A stretch of DNA of 64,000 nt from DASUCS01 sp041166745 (GTDB taxonomy: Bacteria > Actinomycetota > Acidimicrobiia > Acidimicrobiales > JACDCH01). The position numbers were made by a program, and so were the translations under genes. The stretch's first letter is position 1. Each line of letters opens with the position of its first letter. The notes under the pieces are model-generated. The model made no database searches, was not told the DNA's origin, and saw only the letters and a list, made by a program, of their open reading frames with translations. The stretch spans positions 1 to 64,000 of the forward strand of contig JBEEGH010000006.1 in the NCBI GenBank assembly GCA_041166745.1, in the 5' to 3' direction. Below are positions 8,462 through 17,316 of this stretch, piece after piece.

Positions 8462-10411
8462 ATGCGCCCGCGTCCGGTCGAGGGATTTCCCCTCGACGTA
8501 GGGGGTCGCGCCGGCGCGCCGGTGCTCGGCATCGAGCATGAATATCGGGTGCTCGACGGGGACGAGCAACTCGACTTCGGACCGTTGTTGCACACCCTTC
8601 ACGTCGAAGGACTCCGTCTCGACCCCACCGATCCCAACGCGTACCGCACCTCCTGGGGCGGCCTCCTCACCTCCGACGGCCGCGAAGCCGAGGTGGCGAT
8701 CGCCCCCGTCATGCTGCGACCGGGCTGCACGTCCGAGATCGAATGGCGCGCGCTCGTCGCGCACCGCGTCTTGGCCGCGGCGTTGCCAGACCACTTGCGC
8801 CTCGACGGTTATTCGACGCACCTGAATCTCGAGGTCGACGACGACGACGTCGTCGGCGCCGGGCGGTTGTTCGTGAAGCGGTTCGCGCCGGCGATGATGC
8901 TGTTGCTCGACCGCCCGACGTCGCCCGGCTTGCTGGTTCGGCCTCGGTGCGGGCGCCTCGAGATCGGCGGCGAGTACTGCGCGGGAGATCAGCTCCGAGC
9001 GGCCGCAACGTTTGCCGCCGCCGGCGGTCTCGCCTGCGCGGCTGCCGTCCACAATCGCGCCGCGCGTCGCCACCTCCCGCGGGCCGTGCGATCGCGCGTG
9101 CGTCCGTCGAACATCCGCGCCGGGTGGTACGTCGACCGACGAGCGTTCGGCACGGACCTGTACAGCGACGGGCGATCGGCGCGGCTGCGCTGGGGTGCGG
9201 GCCGCACGGGGACCGCGCAAGCTCACTTGGAAGAGGCGTGGCAACGTGCTCGGCCGTCGGTCGAGCCGCTCCTCGACGAGAGCGAACTGCGCCTCGTTGA
9301 CCGAGTCGTCGACGGCACGCTCCCCCTGCCGCTCGAGGCCGAGCCGAACACCACCCCTGATCCATTCGGACCGTTCGAAGGCAACCCCTTCGAAGGTGTG
9401 GTTCGCTCGCGGCGCCGGGCCGGCTATTCGGTCGAGCCGATCTCGATCGCGTGGGACGCGGTGGCCTTCCGGCTCCGGGGCGCACGCGACGGCATCGCCT
9501 GCATCCCGCGGGCCGCGCTGTCGGAGTTCCTCGATGATCTCGACGCCGGTCGGCTCGACGCACAGATCGTCCGCTTTCTGGCATCGCCGCCGCAGGGCCG
9601 TGTGCTGCGGGCCTCGGATCAATCGGGGAGTCCGGGGCTCTTCGACGAGATCGGGTCGACGGGAGCGCTGGCGCCTCCTGAGCGACCGCCCGGCGAACCG
9701 AGACGAAGTGGTCGCGGCGGCGGGTCGGCCGGCGAGAGTCGTGAGCAGAAGTCGCAGGAGCAGCCTCCGCCCCCGGTGCCGCAAGTCGCGCCTATTGCCG
9801 CGGCCGCGCCGCAGGTCACGACGGTCGTCAAGAAGCCGCGACGCCGAGGTCGAAAGGTGGCAGTGACGGTCGGCGCGCTCGTCCTGTTGGCCGCCGCCGC
9901 GGCCGGGGCCGCGGTGCTGCTGAAGAGCGACGACAAGACCGACAAGGCGGCGATCGGTGTCAACGCGCTCGCGGGCAAGTACGCGGGCACGTTCACCATC
10001 GACACGGTCAAGGTCGGCGCCGACTTCGTCGAGAACGTGCCAACGGTGGGCACCGCCACCTCGCAACAGCTCATCGTCACGTGCAAGGACAACCAGTGCA
10101 CCGCCTCGTTCGATGAATCGGCACCGATCTCGACGGCGGTTCACGACCTCAGATTCCCGCCGCTCGTGATCTCCGGCGATCACTTCGAAGGAACGCTGAC
10201 GACGAACCTCGGCAACGACCAATGTCCGGTCACCGACAAGGTGCAGTACAGCGTGACGGCCGATCTCACTCGTGACGCGGCGGGCGCGGTCACGGGGTTC
10301 GCCGGCCAGACGGCGATCACGCACCCTGATGGCATCTTCGAAGATCACGGAGACGCCGTGTGCGCTGCGGTCGACGTCACCTACGCACTGGTGGGCACCA
10401 AGATTTCGTAG
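8462..10411 (+). CDS. membrane protein: amidoligase-like N-terminus, shared module, TM, extracytoplasmic domain
   Basis: 649 aa. Residues 20-290 look like a carboxylate-amine ligase (GCS2/amidoligase) fold: GIEHEY at 23-28, DGREAEVAIAP at 72-82 and STHLN at 118-122 sit where that fold has its GxExE, acidic-strand and H-x-N motifs. This assignment is tentative. Residues 308-430 (NPFEG, WDAVAFRLRG, RFLASP, GLFDEIG, APPERP) form a module also found in the protein at 30755-32170. A Pro-rich linker and basic stop lead to one membrane helix (about 466-487). The remaining 160 residues are outside the cytoplasm and contain paired Cys (CKDNQC). It therefore puts a possible ligase and the shared module inside the cell, joined to an external sensor or binding domain. 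Confidence 0.7.
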   Translation: MRPRPVEGFPLDVGGRAGAPVLGIEHEYRVLDGDEQLDFGPLLHTLHVEGLRLDPTDPNAYRTSWGGLLTSDGREAEVAIAPVMLRPGCTSEIEWRALVAHRVLAAALPDHLRLDGYSTHLNLEVDDDDVVGAGRLFVKRFAPAMMLLLDRPTSPGLLVRPRCGRLEIGGEYCAGDQLRAAATFAAAGGLACAAAVHNRAARRHLPRAVRSRVRPSNIRAGWYVDRRAFGTDLYSDGRSARLRWGAGRTGTAQAHLEEAWQRARPSVEPLLDESELRLVDRVVDGTLPLPLEAEPNTTPDPFGPFEGNPFEGVVRSRRRAGYSVEPISIAWDAVAFRLRGARDGIACIPRAALSEFLDDLDAGRLDAQIVRFLASPPQGRVLRASDQSGSPGLFDEIGSTGALAPPERPPGEPRRSGRGGGSAGESREQKSQEQPPPPVPQVAPIAAAAPQVTTVVKKPRRRGRKVAVTVGALVLLAAAAAGAAVLLKSDDKTDKAAIGVNALAGKYAGTFTIDTVKVGADFVENVPTVGTATSQQLIVTCKDNQCTASFDESAPISTAVHDLRFPPLVISGDHFEGTLTTNLGNDQCPVTDKVQYSVTADLTRDAAGAVTGFAGQTAITHPDGIFEDHGDAVCAAVDVTYALVGTKIS

Positions 10412-10515
10412 CGGGCAGTTGTCGTGACCGTTCTCGATCCGATCGTGGGAGCCTCGGGAACTTTCACCGCGATGCGCGCCGAGACGTAGTCTCCCGCAGG
10501 ACGAAGGGGGGACAC

Positions 10516-11838
10516 ATGGTGCAAAAGGCGCCGATTGCCGCGGGGCTGCCTACGGATTTCGAGCCGCCGACGTACGCGGCACCGGTCGACGATCCCGCGC
10601 TCGAGCGCGACGACCGCTACCTGCGATTGCTCCTCTGGCTCCTCGTGTCGGCCGCGTTCTTCGAGGGCTACGACGCATCGATCCTCTCGTTGTTGCTGCC
10701 CAACATCCAGGGCACCTTCCATGTGAGCGAAGCGGTGCTCGGCATCACCCGCATTCCGATCGAGCTCGGACTCTTCGCGGCGTTCTTCGTCGCTCGGCTT
10801 TCGGATCGCGTCGGGCGCCGGCCGATGCTGCTGTGGTCGGTCGTGGGCTACACCGTGTTCACCGCGTTGACCGCGTTGAGCTGGGACATCTGGTCCTTCG
10901 CCTTCTTCCAGTTCGCCAGCCGCATCTTCCTGGGCGCGGAGTACGCCGTGGGCGTCACGATGATCGTCGAGGAGTTCCCTGCCGCCCGCCGTGCGCGCGC
11001 CCTCGGCACGCTGCTCACGTTCGCCGCGCTCGGCACCATCGTCGTCGGTGTGCTCCTCGGCCTAGGGCTCCAGGACGGACCGCTCGAGTGGCGCGCGTTC
11101 TACCTCGTCGGCCTCGCGCCCTTGCTGGTGCTCAGCGTGTACCGGCGACGCATCAAGGAGACGCGCCGCTTTCTCGAGGTGAAGGCCGGGAGGGTGGAGG
11201 AAGACCCAAAGCCGTCGATGCTGGAGCCGTGGCGCCCGCGGTACCGGCGCAACCTCGTTCTTGTCGGCCTGATGCACATGCTGCGCTCCATCCCACTGTT
11301 CGGATCAACAGCGTGGTGGGCCTTCTACGCCGAGCGCGAGCGGGGCTTCTCGACAAGCAAGGTCGCGGTGTACATCATCTGTGCCTACGGGCTCGGGTGT
11401 CTCGGCTACTACGTGTGCGGCCGCGCGATGGAACGCTTCGGGCGCCGACCGACAGCGATGGTGTATTTCGCCGGAGGCATCACGTTCTCGATCCTGGTGT
11501 TCCAGACCACGTCGTCATCGGTGCAGTTCTTCGCGCTGATGTTGGCGGTGTTCTTCGGCCTGGGCATGGGGCCCGTGATGGGTGCGTTCGCCACGGAGCT
11601 GTTCCCGACCCACATTCGCGGACAGGCGGCGGCGTGGACCCGCAACGTGTTCGACATCGCCGGCTACGTCTTCGGCCCGGCGTTGGTCGGCATCCTCGGT
11701 GATCACACGACCGGGGCCATCGGCAACATCGGCGACACCGTCACCGTGCTGATGATCATCCAGATCCCCGCGTTGTATCTCGTGTGGCGGTACATGCCGG
11801 AGACCAAGGGCCGCGAGCTCGAGGAGATCACCGCATGA
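10516..11838 (+). CDS. MFS transporter, sugar-porter-like
   Basis: 440 aa from ATG at 10516, preceded by AAGGGGG. About 12 hydrophobic segments. Motif A is present (RLSDRVGRRPML after helix 2, with a second copy RAMERFGRRP after the central loop), and the C-terminus PETKGRELEEI matches the sugar-porter/aromatic-acid-porter signature, pointing to proton-coupled uptake of a sugar or organic acid. It overlaps the next gene by ATGA, so they are translationally coupled. Confidence 0.88.
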   Translation: MVQKAPIAAGLPTDFEPPTYAAPVDDPALERDDRYLRLLLWLLVSAAFFEGYDASILSLLLPNIQGTFHVSEAVLGITRIPIELGLFAAFFVARLSDRVGRRPMLLWSVVGYTVFTALTALSWDIWSFAFFQFASRIFLGAEYAVGVTMIVEEFPAARRARALGTLLTFAALGTIVVGVLLGLGLQDGPLEWRAFYLVGLAPLLVLSVYRRRIKETRRFLEVKAGRVEEDPKPSMLEPWRPRYRRNLVLVGLMHMLRSIPLFGSTAWWAFYAERERGFSTSKVAVYIICAYGLGCLGYYVCGRAMERFGRRPTAMVYFAGGITFSILVFQTTSSSVQFFALMLAVFFGLGMGPVMGAFATELFPTHIRGQAAAWTRNVFDIAGYVFGPALVGILGDHTTGAIGNIGDTVTVLMIIQIPALYLVWRYMPETKGRELEEITA

Positions 11839-12428
11839 AGGCAGAGACCGACGCGCTGAAGAAGCCGTTCCTCATCGGTGTGCTCTTCGTTGTCATCGTC
11901 GTGGTGATTCTCGGAGGGCTCATCAGCCTGTTCGGCAGCACCGATGATCGGCCCGAGGGCGTCGCCGAGCGCTGGCTCACCGCGGTGGGCGATACCACGC
12001 GCAAGGGTGTACACGACGATGCCGTGAAACGTGTGACCGCGCACGGCGACCTCGCGCTCGGCGAGCACCTGCTCGACGGCGTCAAGGCCGACGACAAGAG
12101 CGCGTTCACGACGTTGGAGGTCGGCAAGGGCCTGCGGTCGAATGTAGGCACCACGTTGGTTCCGGCCAAGGTCGTGCAACGTGGAAGCGACAAGGTGATC
12201 TCGGAGGTGCTCGAGCTCACACCGGGGAACGGGACCTGGCGCGTGACGAGAGTCGGGCCGGGAGACCCCGATGTGTTTCGCGTGCCGGGCGACGGCGGTG
12301 ACGTCGCGGCGAAGGCGCCGCTCGGTCTGTACGCGATCGCACTGCTGATCGGCGTCGGTGTTGCCGCGGCCGCGTCCGCGCTCGTGCGCGCCGCGGGCCG
12401 CGAACAAGAGCTCCTGCTAGACGCCTGA
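11835..12428 (+). CDS. membrane protein with two TM segments, coupled to the MFS gene
   Basis: 197 aa starting at the ATGA junction with the MFS gene. There is one membrane helix near residues 13-35 (IGVLFVVIVVVILGGLISLF) and one near 164-184. Between them lies a roughly 125-residue extracytoplasmic domain with an NTF2-like look (DRPEGVAERWLTAVGD, later NGTWRVTRVG). No known family recognised. Its tight coupling suggests an accessory or sensor subunit of the transporter, which is inference. Its 3' end overlaps the convergent glucosidase gene by 12 bases. Confidence 0.65.
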   Translation: MKAETDALKKPFLIGVLFVVIVVVILGGLISLFGSTDDRPEGVAERWLTAVGDTTRKGVHDDAVKRVTAHGDLALGEHLLDGVKADDKSAFTTLEVGKGLRSNVGTTLVPAKVVQRGSDKVISEVLELTPGNGTWRVTRVGPGDPDVFRVPGDGGDVAAKAPLGLYAIALLIGVGVAAAASALVRAAGREQELLLDA

Positions 12429-15041
12429 CTGCCGGATCAACTTCGCAACGAGCGCGGTCCAGCCCGTCTGGTGTGATGCACCGAGACCCTTGCCCGAGTC
12501 GCCGTGGAAGAACTCGAAGAACGTCGGGTGGTCCTTCCAGTTCGGGTCATGATCGAAGTAGTCGACACCGCCGTTCACGGGGCGTCGGCCCTCGCTGTCG
12601 GGCAAGAACACGTTGATCAACCGGCGTGACAACTCGGTGGCGACCTCGCGCAGGTTCAACTCGTTGCCGGACCCGGTCGGATACTCCACCTTGAACTCGT
12701 CGCCCAGGTAGTGATGGAACTTCTGGAGCGACTCGATCATGAGGTAGTTCAGGGGAAACCAGATGGGGCCACGCCAGTTCGAGTTGCCGCCGAACAACCA
12801 CGTGTCGGAGTCGCCCGGCTGGTAACGCACCTCGAGCATCTCGCCGTGGAAGTCGAGGCGGACGGGATCGTCCTCGTGCGCCTTCGAGAGCGAGCGCAGT
12901 CCGTACGGTGAGAGGAACTCGTCCTCGTCGAGCATGCGATTGAGGATGCGGCGCAGCTTGTTCGGGCCGACCAACGCGAGGAAGTGGCGTTCGCGGTGGC
13001 CGCCGAAGTCGGCAACGTGCAGCGCTCGGCACTGCTCAGGGCGCTTGCGGATGAACCACTCCGCTCGCTTGCGAAACTCGGGCAGGTCTTGCATGAGGCG
13101 CCCGTCGAAGCTCTCGACCGCGAACAGCGGGATGAGCCCGACCATCGAGCGCACCTTGAGCGGGATGCGGTTGTTCATGTCGTCGACGAGCACGTCGTAG
13201 AAGAAGCCGTCGTCGTCGTTCCACAACGACTGCCCGTCGCGATAGGTAGCGGCCGACGCGATCGTGAGGAAGTGCTCGAAGAACTTCGTGCAGATGTCTT
13301 CGTAGGTCGGATCGTGATGGGCGAGTTCCGACGCCATCGCCAGCATGTTCAGGCAGTACATCGCCATCCACGACGTGGCGTCGGACTGCTCGAGCGTGTG
13401 GCCGCTCGGCAACGGCCGTGACCGGTCGAACAGCCCGATGTTGTCGAGACCGAGGAATCCGCCTTCGAACAGATTGTTGCCCTCGGCGTCCTTGCGGTTC
13501 ACCCACCAGCTGAAGTTCATGAGCAGCTTGTGGAAGATGCGCTCGAGGAACTCCCAGTCGCGCTCGCCGCGTTGGATGGCGTCGATCTTGAACACGCGCC
13601 ACGCCGCCCACGCGTGCACGGGCGGGTTGACGTCATCGAACGCCCACTCGTATGCCGGGAGCTGACCGTTCGGGTGCATGTACCACTCGCGGCAGAAGAG
13701 CAGCAGCTGGTCCTTGGCGAAGTCGGAGTCGACGAGGGAGAACGCGACCATGTGAAAGGCGAGATCCCACGCGGCGTACCAGGGGTACTCCCACTCGTCG
13801 GGCATCGAGATGATGTCTGCGTTGTAGAGATGGCCCCAGTGCTGGTTGCGGCCGTGCTCGCGGTCGGCCGGTGGTGGCGGGTTGGCGGGGTCGCCCTCCA
13901 ACCATTGCTTCACGTCGTAGCGATAGTGCTTCTTGGCCCAGAGCAGACCGGCGAGCGCCTTTCGCTGTACCGCCTTCGCCTCGACCGAAGCCTCCGGCGC
14001 GAGCTCGCTGTAGAACTCGTCGGCTTCGGCCTTGCGCGTCGCGAGCGTCGCATCGAAGCTCGGGCCGAACGGGTCGTCGAGCTGCTCGTTGGTCAGTCGC
14101 ACCCGGACGGTCTTCGTCTCTCCCGGGCCGACGGTGAGGCGGTGCCACGCCGCCGCCTTCGTGCCGGACTTGGCCGGGTTCACGGTCGGAGCTCCGCCGA
14201 CGACGTGATCGTTGACGCCGTCCTTCGGGTACGCGGTGGTGTTCTCCGAGCCGTAGATGCGTTCGAAGTTCGTCTCGTTCTCGCAGAACAGCCACGAGTT
14301 CTCGTCGATGCCTTCTGACGCGAACCAGTGGTTGCCGAGCAGGCCGTGCACGGCCTTCACGTGGTCGGCGTCCATCTCGAGCCAGGGCTTGCGGTCGTCG
14401 CGGCCCCACGACCACGTGTTGCGGAACCACACCGTGGGCAACACGTGCAGCGGCGCTGGGTCAGGTCCGCGGTTCGTGACCGCGATCTCGATGCAGAGGT
14501 CGTCCGTCGTCGCCTTGGCGTACGTGAGCTCGACGTCGAAGTAGCGGTCTTCGTCGAAGATCCCGGTGTCGATCAACTCGTACTCGGGGTCGTTCACCCC
14601 TCGCCGCCCGTTCTCGGCAACGAGATCGCCGTACGGGAAGGCGCGCTGCGGATACTTGTACAGCCACTGCATCCACGAGTGCGTCGGCGTGGAGTCGAGC
14701 GCCCACCAGTACTCCTTCACGTCCTCGCCGTGATTGCCCTCGGAGTTGGTGAGGCCGAAGAGGCGCTCTTTGAGGATCGGGTCGTTCTCGTTCCACAACG
14801 CGACGCCGAAGCACAGGTGCTGCCAGCGATCGCAGATACCGCCGAGCCCGTCCTCACCCCAGCGGTAGGCGCGCGAGCGCGCATGTTCGTGGGGGAAGTA
14901 GTCCCACGCGGCGCCGCCCGAGCTGTAGTCCTCGCGCACCGTGCCCCACTGGCGCGCCGGCAAATACGGCCCCCACCACTTCCACCGCGCCGTCCTGTCC
15001 CGGTCCGCGTCCAGCCGATCCTGTTCCGCATCGCCCCGCAT
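12417..15041 (-). CDS. glucosidase, GH63 / MGH1-like glycoside hydrolase
   Basis: 874 aa from ATG at 15041. An open GTG at 15086 would place the start inside a perfect 22-bp hairpin, so it was not used. The N-terminal sandwich region (WWGPYLPARQWGTVREDYS, GGICDRWQHLCFGVALWN) is followed by an (alpha/alpha)6 barrel (WYAAWDLAFHMVAF, GGNSNWRGPIWFPLNYL, HQTGWTALVA), typical of bacterial GH63 and mannosylglycerate-hydrolase-like enzymes, which release glucose from alpha-linked oligosaccharides. Length fits the family (about 870-900). No signal peptide, so it is cytoplasmic. It lies downstream of histidine phosphatase, pgi and gnd, supporting a role in intracellular glucan or compatible-solute breakdown. 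Confidence 0.85.
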   Translation of the reverse strand: MRGDAEQDRLDADRDRTARWKWWGPYLPARQWGTVREDYSSGGAAWDYFPHEHARSRAYRWGEDGLGGICDRWQHLCFGVALWNENDPILKERLFGLTNSEGNHGEDVKEYWWALDSTPTHSWMQWLYKYPQRAFPYGDLVAENGRRGVNDPEYELIDTGIFDEDRYFDVELTYAKATTDDLCIEIAVTNRGPDPAPLHVLPTVWFRNTWSWGRDDRKPWLEMDADHVKAVHGLLGNHWFASEGIDENSWLFCENETNFERIYGSENTTAYPKDGVNDHVVGGAPTVNPAKSGTKAAAWHRLTVGPGETKTVRVRLTNEQLDDPFGPSFDATLATRKAEADEFYSELAPEASVEAKAVQRKALAGLLWAKKHYRYDVKQWLEGDPANPPPPADREHGRNQHWGHLYNADIISMPDEWEYPWYAAWDLAFHMVAFSLVDSDFAKDQLLLFCREWYMHPNGQLPAYEWAFDDVNPPVHAWAAWRVFKIDAIQRGERDWEFLERIFHKLLMNFSWWVNRKDAEGNNLFEGGFLGLDNIGLFDRSRPLPSGHTLEQSDATSWMAMYCLNMLAMASELAHHDPTYEDICTKFFEHFLTIASAATYRDGQSLWNDDDGFFYDVLVDDMNNRIPLKVRSMVGLIPLFAVESFDGRLMQDLPEFRKRAEWFIRKRPEQCRALHVADFGGHRERHFLALVGPNKLRRILNRMLDEDEFLSPYGLRSLSKAHEDDPVRLDFHGEMLEVRYQPGDSDTWLFGGNSNWRGPIWFPLNYLMIESLQKFHHYLGDEFKVEYPTGSGNELNLREVATELSRRLINVFLPDSEGRRPVNGGVDYFDHDPNWKDHPTFFEFFHGDSGKGLGASHQTGWTALVAKLIRQSGV

Positions 15042-15065
15042 GGCGGGACAGTGTGGCCGCTGCGC

Positions 15066-15113
15066 AAATCCCATGCATACGCACACACTTTTGTGTGCGT
15101 ATGCATGGGATTT
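15066..15113. repeat. perfect 22-bp inverted repeat with 4-base loop
   Basis: The arms 15066-15087 and 15092-15113 are exact reverse complements around a CTTT loop. The element sits ten bases after the histidine phosphatase stop and 25 bases before the glucosidase ATG, in the transcribed direction. The stem is not especially GC-rich and no long U-run follows, so it could be a transcription terminator, an RNA-processing or stability stem, or a protein-binding palindrome. Confidence 0.8.
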
Positions 15114-15122
15114 CGTCGTTGG

Positions 15123-15692
15123 TCAGATGGCCGAGGCGTTCCAGGTTTCGAGGGCGGGGGCTTCGCGCTCGTGGCCGAGGATCGACAGCGTGGCCGGCGA
15201 CAGGATCAGGTGTCGGCCGAAACCGGGCCGCTGGTCGAGCCACCGAGCCGCCAGCACTCGCAGGATGTGCCCGTGGGCGAAGACGAGCACGTCACCGTCG
15301 ACCTCACGCACTCGCTGGATCACGCGGTCAGCACGGGCTGCGACGGCCTCGATCGACTCGCCGTTGGGGACGCCGTCGTCCCAGAGGAACCAGCCCGGTC
15401 GGTCCTTGCGGATGTCGAGCGTCTTGAGTCCCTCGTAGTCGCCGTAGTCCCATTCGCGCAGGTCGTCGTCGACGATCGCGTCGCCGAACCCGGCGAGCGC
15501 GGCGGTGTCGCGGGCCCGGGAGAACGGACTCGTGAGCACGAGCGCGAACGCACGTCCCGACAGCAGGTCGCCCACCTGCTTCGCCCGCTCTCGGCCGGCA
15601 TCGGTCAGCGGGACATCGGTGCGGCCGGTGTGCTGGCCACTCAGTGACCACTCGGTTTCGCCGTGGCGCACGGCGATCAAGCGGGCCGCCAT
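15123..15692 (-). CDS. histidine phosphatase family protein (phosphoglycerate-mutase-like)
   Basis: 189 aa from ATG at 15692. The phosphoacceptor motif RHGET is at residues 9-13. The second-half catalytic His lies in VLVFAHGHILRVLA, and RARDTA plus the acid in LREWDYGDYEG complete the site. Such proteins dephosphorylate sugar phosphates, phosphoglycerates or nucleotides by a phosphohistidine mechanism. It ends the sugar-phosphate segment, one base from the pgi stop, suggesting a sugar-phosphate substrate (inference). The 22-bp hairpin follows directly downstream. Confidence 0.85.
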   Translation of the reverse strand: MAARLIAVRHGETEWSLSGQHTGRTDVPLTDAGRERAKQVGDLLSGRAFALVLTSPFSRARDTAALAGFGDAIVDDDLREWDYGDYEGLKTLDIRKDRPGWFLWDDGVPNGESIEAVAARADRVIQRVREVDGDVLVFAHGHILRVLAARWLDQRPGFGRHLILSPATLSILGHEREAPALETWNASAI

Positions 15693-15693
15693 G

Positions 15694-17316
15694 TCAGCGC
15701 GTGGCGCGGTAGCGGCGGATCAACTCGTTGGTCGACGAGTCGTGGGTGAGTGCCGGCTCGTCGGCGGACTCGAGCTCCGGAACGATGCGGTTGGCGAGTG
15801 CCTTGCCGAGCTCCACGCCCCACTGGTCGAACGAGTTGATGTGCCAGATCGTCCCCTGGGTGAACACCTTGTGCTCGTAGAGCGCGATGAGCTGTCCCAG
15901 CGTGTGCGGCGTGAGCGCGCTGACCATCAGCGTGTTCGTCGGGCGATTGCCCGGGAACACGCGATGCGGTACCTGATGCGCGGGGACCCCTTCGGCTTCG
16001 ACCTCGGCGCGCGTCTTACCGAACGCCAGCGCCTCGGTCTGCGCGAACAGGTTGGCCATCAGCAGGTCGTGATGCGAACCGAGCGAGTGCGCCGGCTGCA
16101 GGAACCCGAGGAAGTCGCAGGGGATGAGCGTCGTGCCCTGGTGGATCAGTTGGTAGTACGCGTGCTGACCGTTCGTGCCGGGCGTTCCCCAGACGACGGG
16201 GCCGGTGTCGACACCGACCGGGTTGCCCTCGAGGTCGACCGACTTGCCGTTCGACTCCATGTCGAGCTGTTGCAAGTACGCGCTGAAGCGCGCCATGTAG
16301 TGGTTGTAGGGCAGCACCGCCTGGCTCTGGGCTCCGAAGAAATCGCGGTACCACAGCCCGATCAGCCCGAGTAGCACAGGAAGGTTGCGCTCGAACGGCG
16401 CAGTGCGGAAGTGCTCGTCCATCGCGTGGAAGCCGGCGAGCATCTCGCGGAAGTGATCCGGCCCGATGGCGATCATCAACGACAGGCCGATGGCCGAGTC
16501 GTAGCTGTACCGGCCGCCGACCCAGTCCCAGAAGCCGAACATGTTGTCGGTGTCGATGCCGAACTCGGCGACCTTCTCGGCGTTGGTCGACACCGCCACG
16601 AAGTGATTTCGCACCGCCGCCTCGTCGCCGAGATGCTCGACGAGCCACGAGCGAGCCGATTTCGCGTTGGTCAGCGTCTCGATGGTGGTGAACGTCTTCG
16701 ACGCCACGATGAACAGCGTCTCGGCGGCGTCGAGGTCGTGGGTCGCTTCCCACACGTCGTTGCCGTCGACGTTCGACACGAACCGGCACGTCAACGACCG
16801 GTCGGTGAAGTCGCGCAGGGCGTCGTACGCCATAGCGGGCCCGAGATCGGAGCCGCCGATGCCGATGTTCACGATGGTGCGGATGCGCTTACCCGTGAAG
16901 CCCTTCCACTCCCCACTGCGGACGCGCGTCGCGAACTCACCCATCTTGTCGAGGACGGCATGGACGTCGGCGACGACGTCTTGCCCATCGACCACGAGCT
17001 GCGCGTCGCGGGGCAGGCGCAACGCCACGTGGAGGACGGCGCGGTCCTCGGTGATGTTGATGTGCTCGCCGCGGAACATCGCCTCGATGCGCTCCCGCAA
17101 TCCCGCCGCCTCCGCGACCGCCAGGAGCAGCGGCATCGTCTCCGCCGTGATGCGGTTCTTGGAGTAGTCGAGGAAGAGATCGCCGAACTCGACGGCGAAC
17201 CGAGTCCCGCGTTCGGCGTCGTTGGCGAAGAGGTCGCGGAGGTGGAGCTCGCCGACCTGAGCGTGGTGCTCGCCGAGCGCCTTCCACTCCGCGGTCGAAT
17301 CGACGGCGCGTGCCAC
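15694..17316 (-). CDS. pgi: glucose-6-phosphate isomerase
   Basis: 540 aa, the usual length. GTG at 17316 is taken as the start because its first base is the last base of the gnd stop (TAGTG) and upstream open sequence is anti-gnd shadow. Signatures: VNIGIGGSDLGP, the first PGI signature around FWDWVGGRYSYDSAIG, and the second at FDQWGVELGKALANRI. It interconverts glucose 6-phosphate and fructose 6-phosphate, linking glycolysis to the pentose phosphate route. It is translationally coupled to gnd, so carbon from glucan breakdown can enter either path. Confidence 0.96.
   Translation of the reverse strand: MARAVDSTAEWKALGEHHAQVGELHLRDLFANDAERGTRFAVEFGDLFLDYSKNRITAETMPLLLAVAEAAGLRERIEAMFRGEHINITEDRAVLHVALRLPRDAQLVVDGQDVVADVHAVLDKMGEFATRVRSGEWKGFTGKRIRTIVNIGIGGSDLGPAMAYDALRDFTDRSLTCRFVSNVDGNDVWEATHDLDAAETLFIVASKTFTTIETLTNAKSARSWLVEHLGDEAAVRNHFVAVSTNAEKVAEFGIDTDNMFGFWDWVGGRYSYDSAIGLSLMIAIGPDHFREMLAGFHAMDEHFRTAPFERNLPVLLGLIGLWYRDFFGAQSQAVLPYNHYMARFSAYLQQLDMESNGKSVDLEGNPVGVDTGPVVWGTPGTNGQHAYYQLIHQGTTLIPCDFLGFLQPAHSLGSHHDLLMANLFAQTEALAFGKTRAEVEAEGVPAHQVPHRVFPGNRPTNTLMVSALTPHTLGQLIALYEHKVFTQGTIWHINSFDQWGVELGKALANRIVPELESADEPALTHDSSTNELIRRYRATR

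Noticed and set aside
8147..10348. 733-codon minus-strand frame
   Set aside because: Shadow of the amidoligase-like membrane protein gene, which has clear domains and a good start; the shadow has none.
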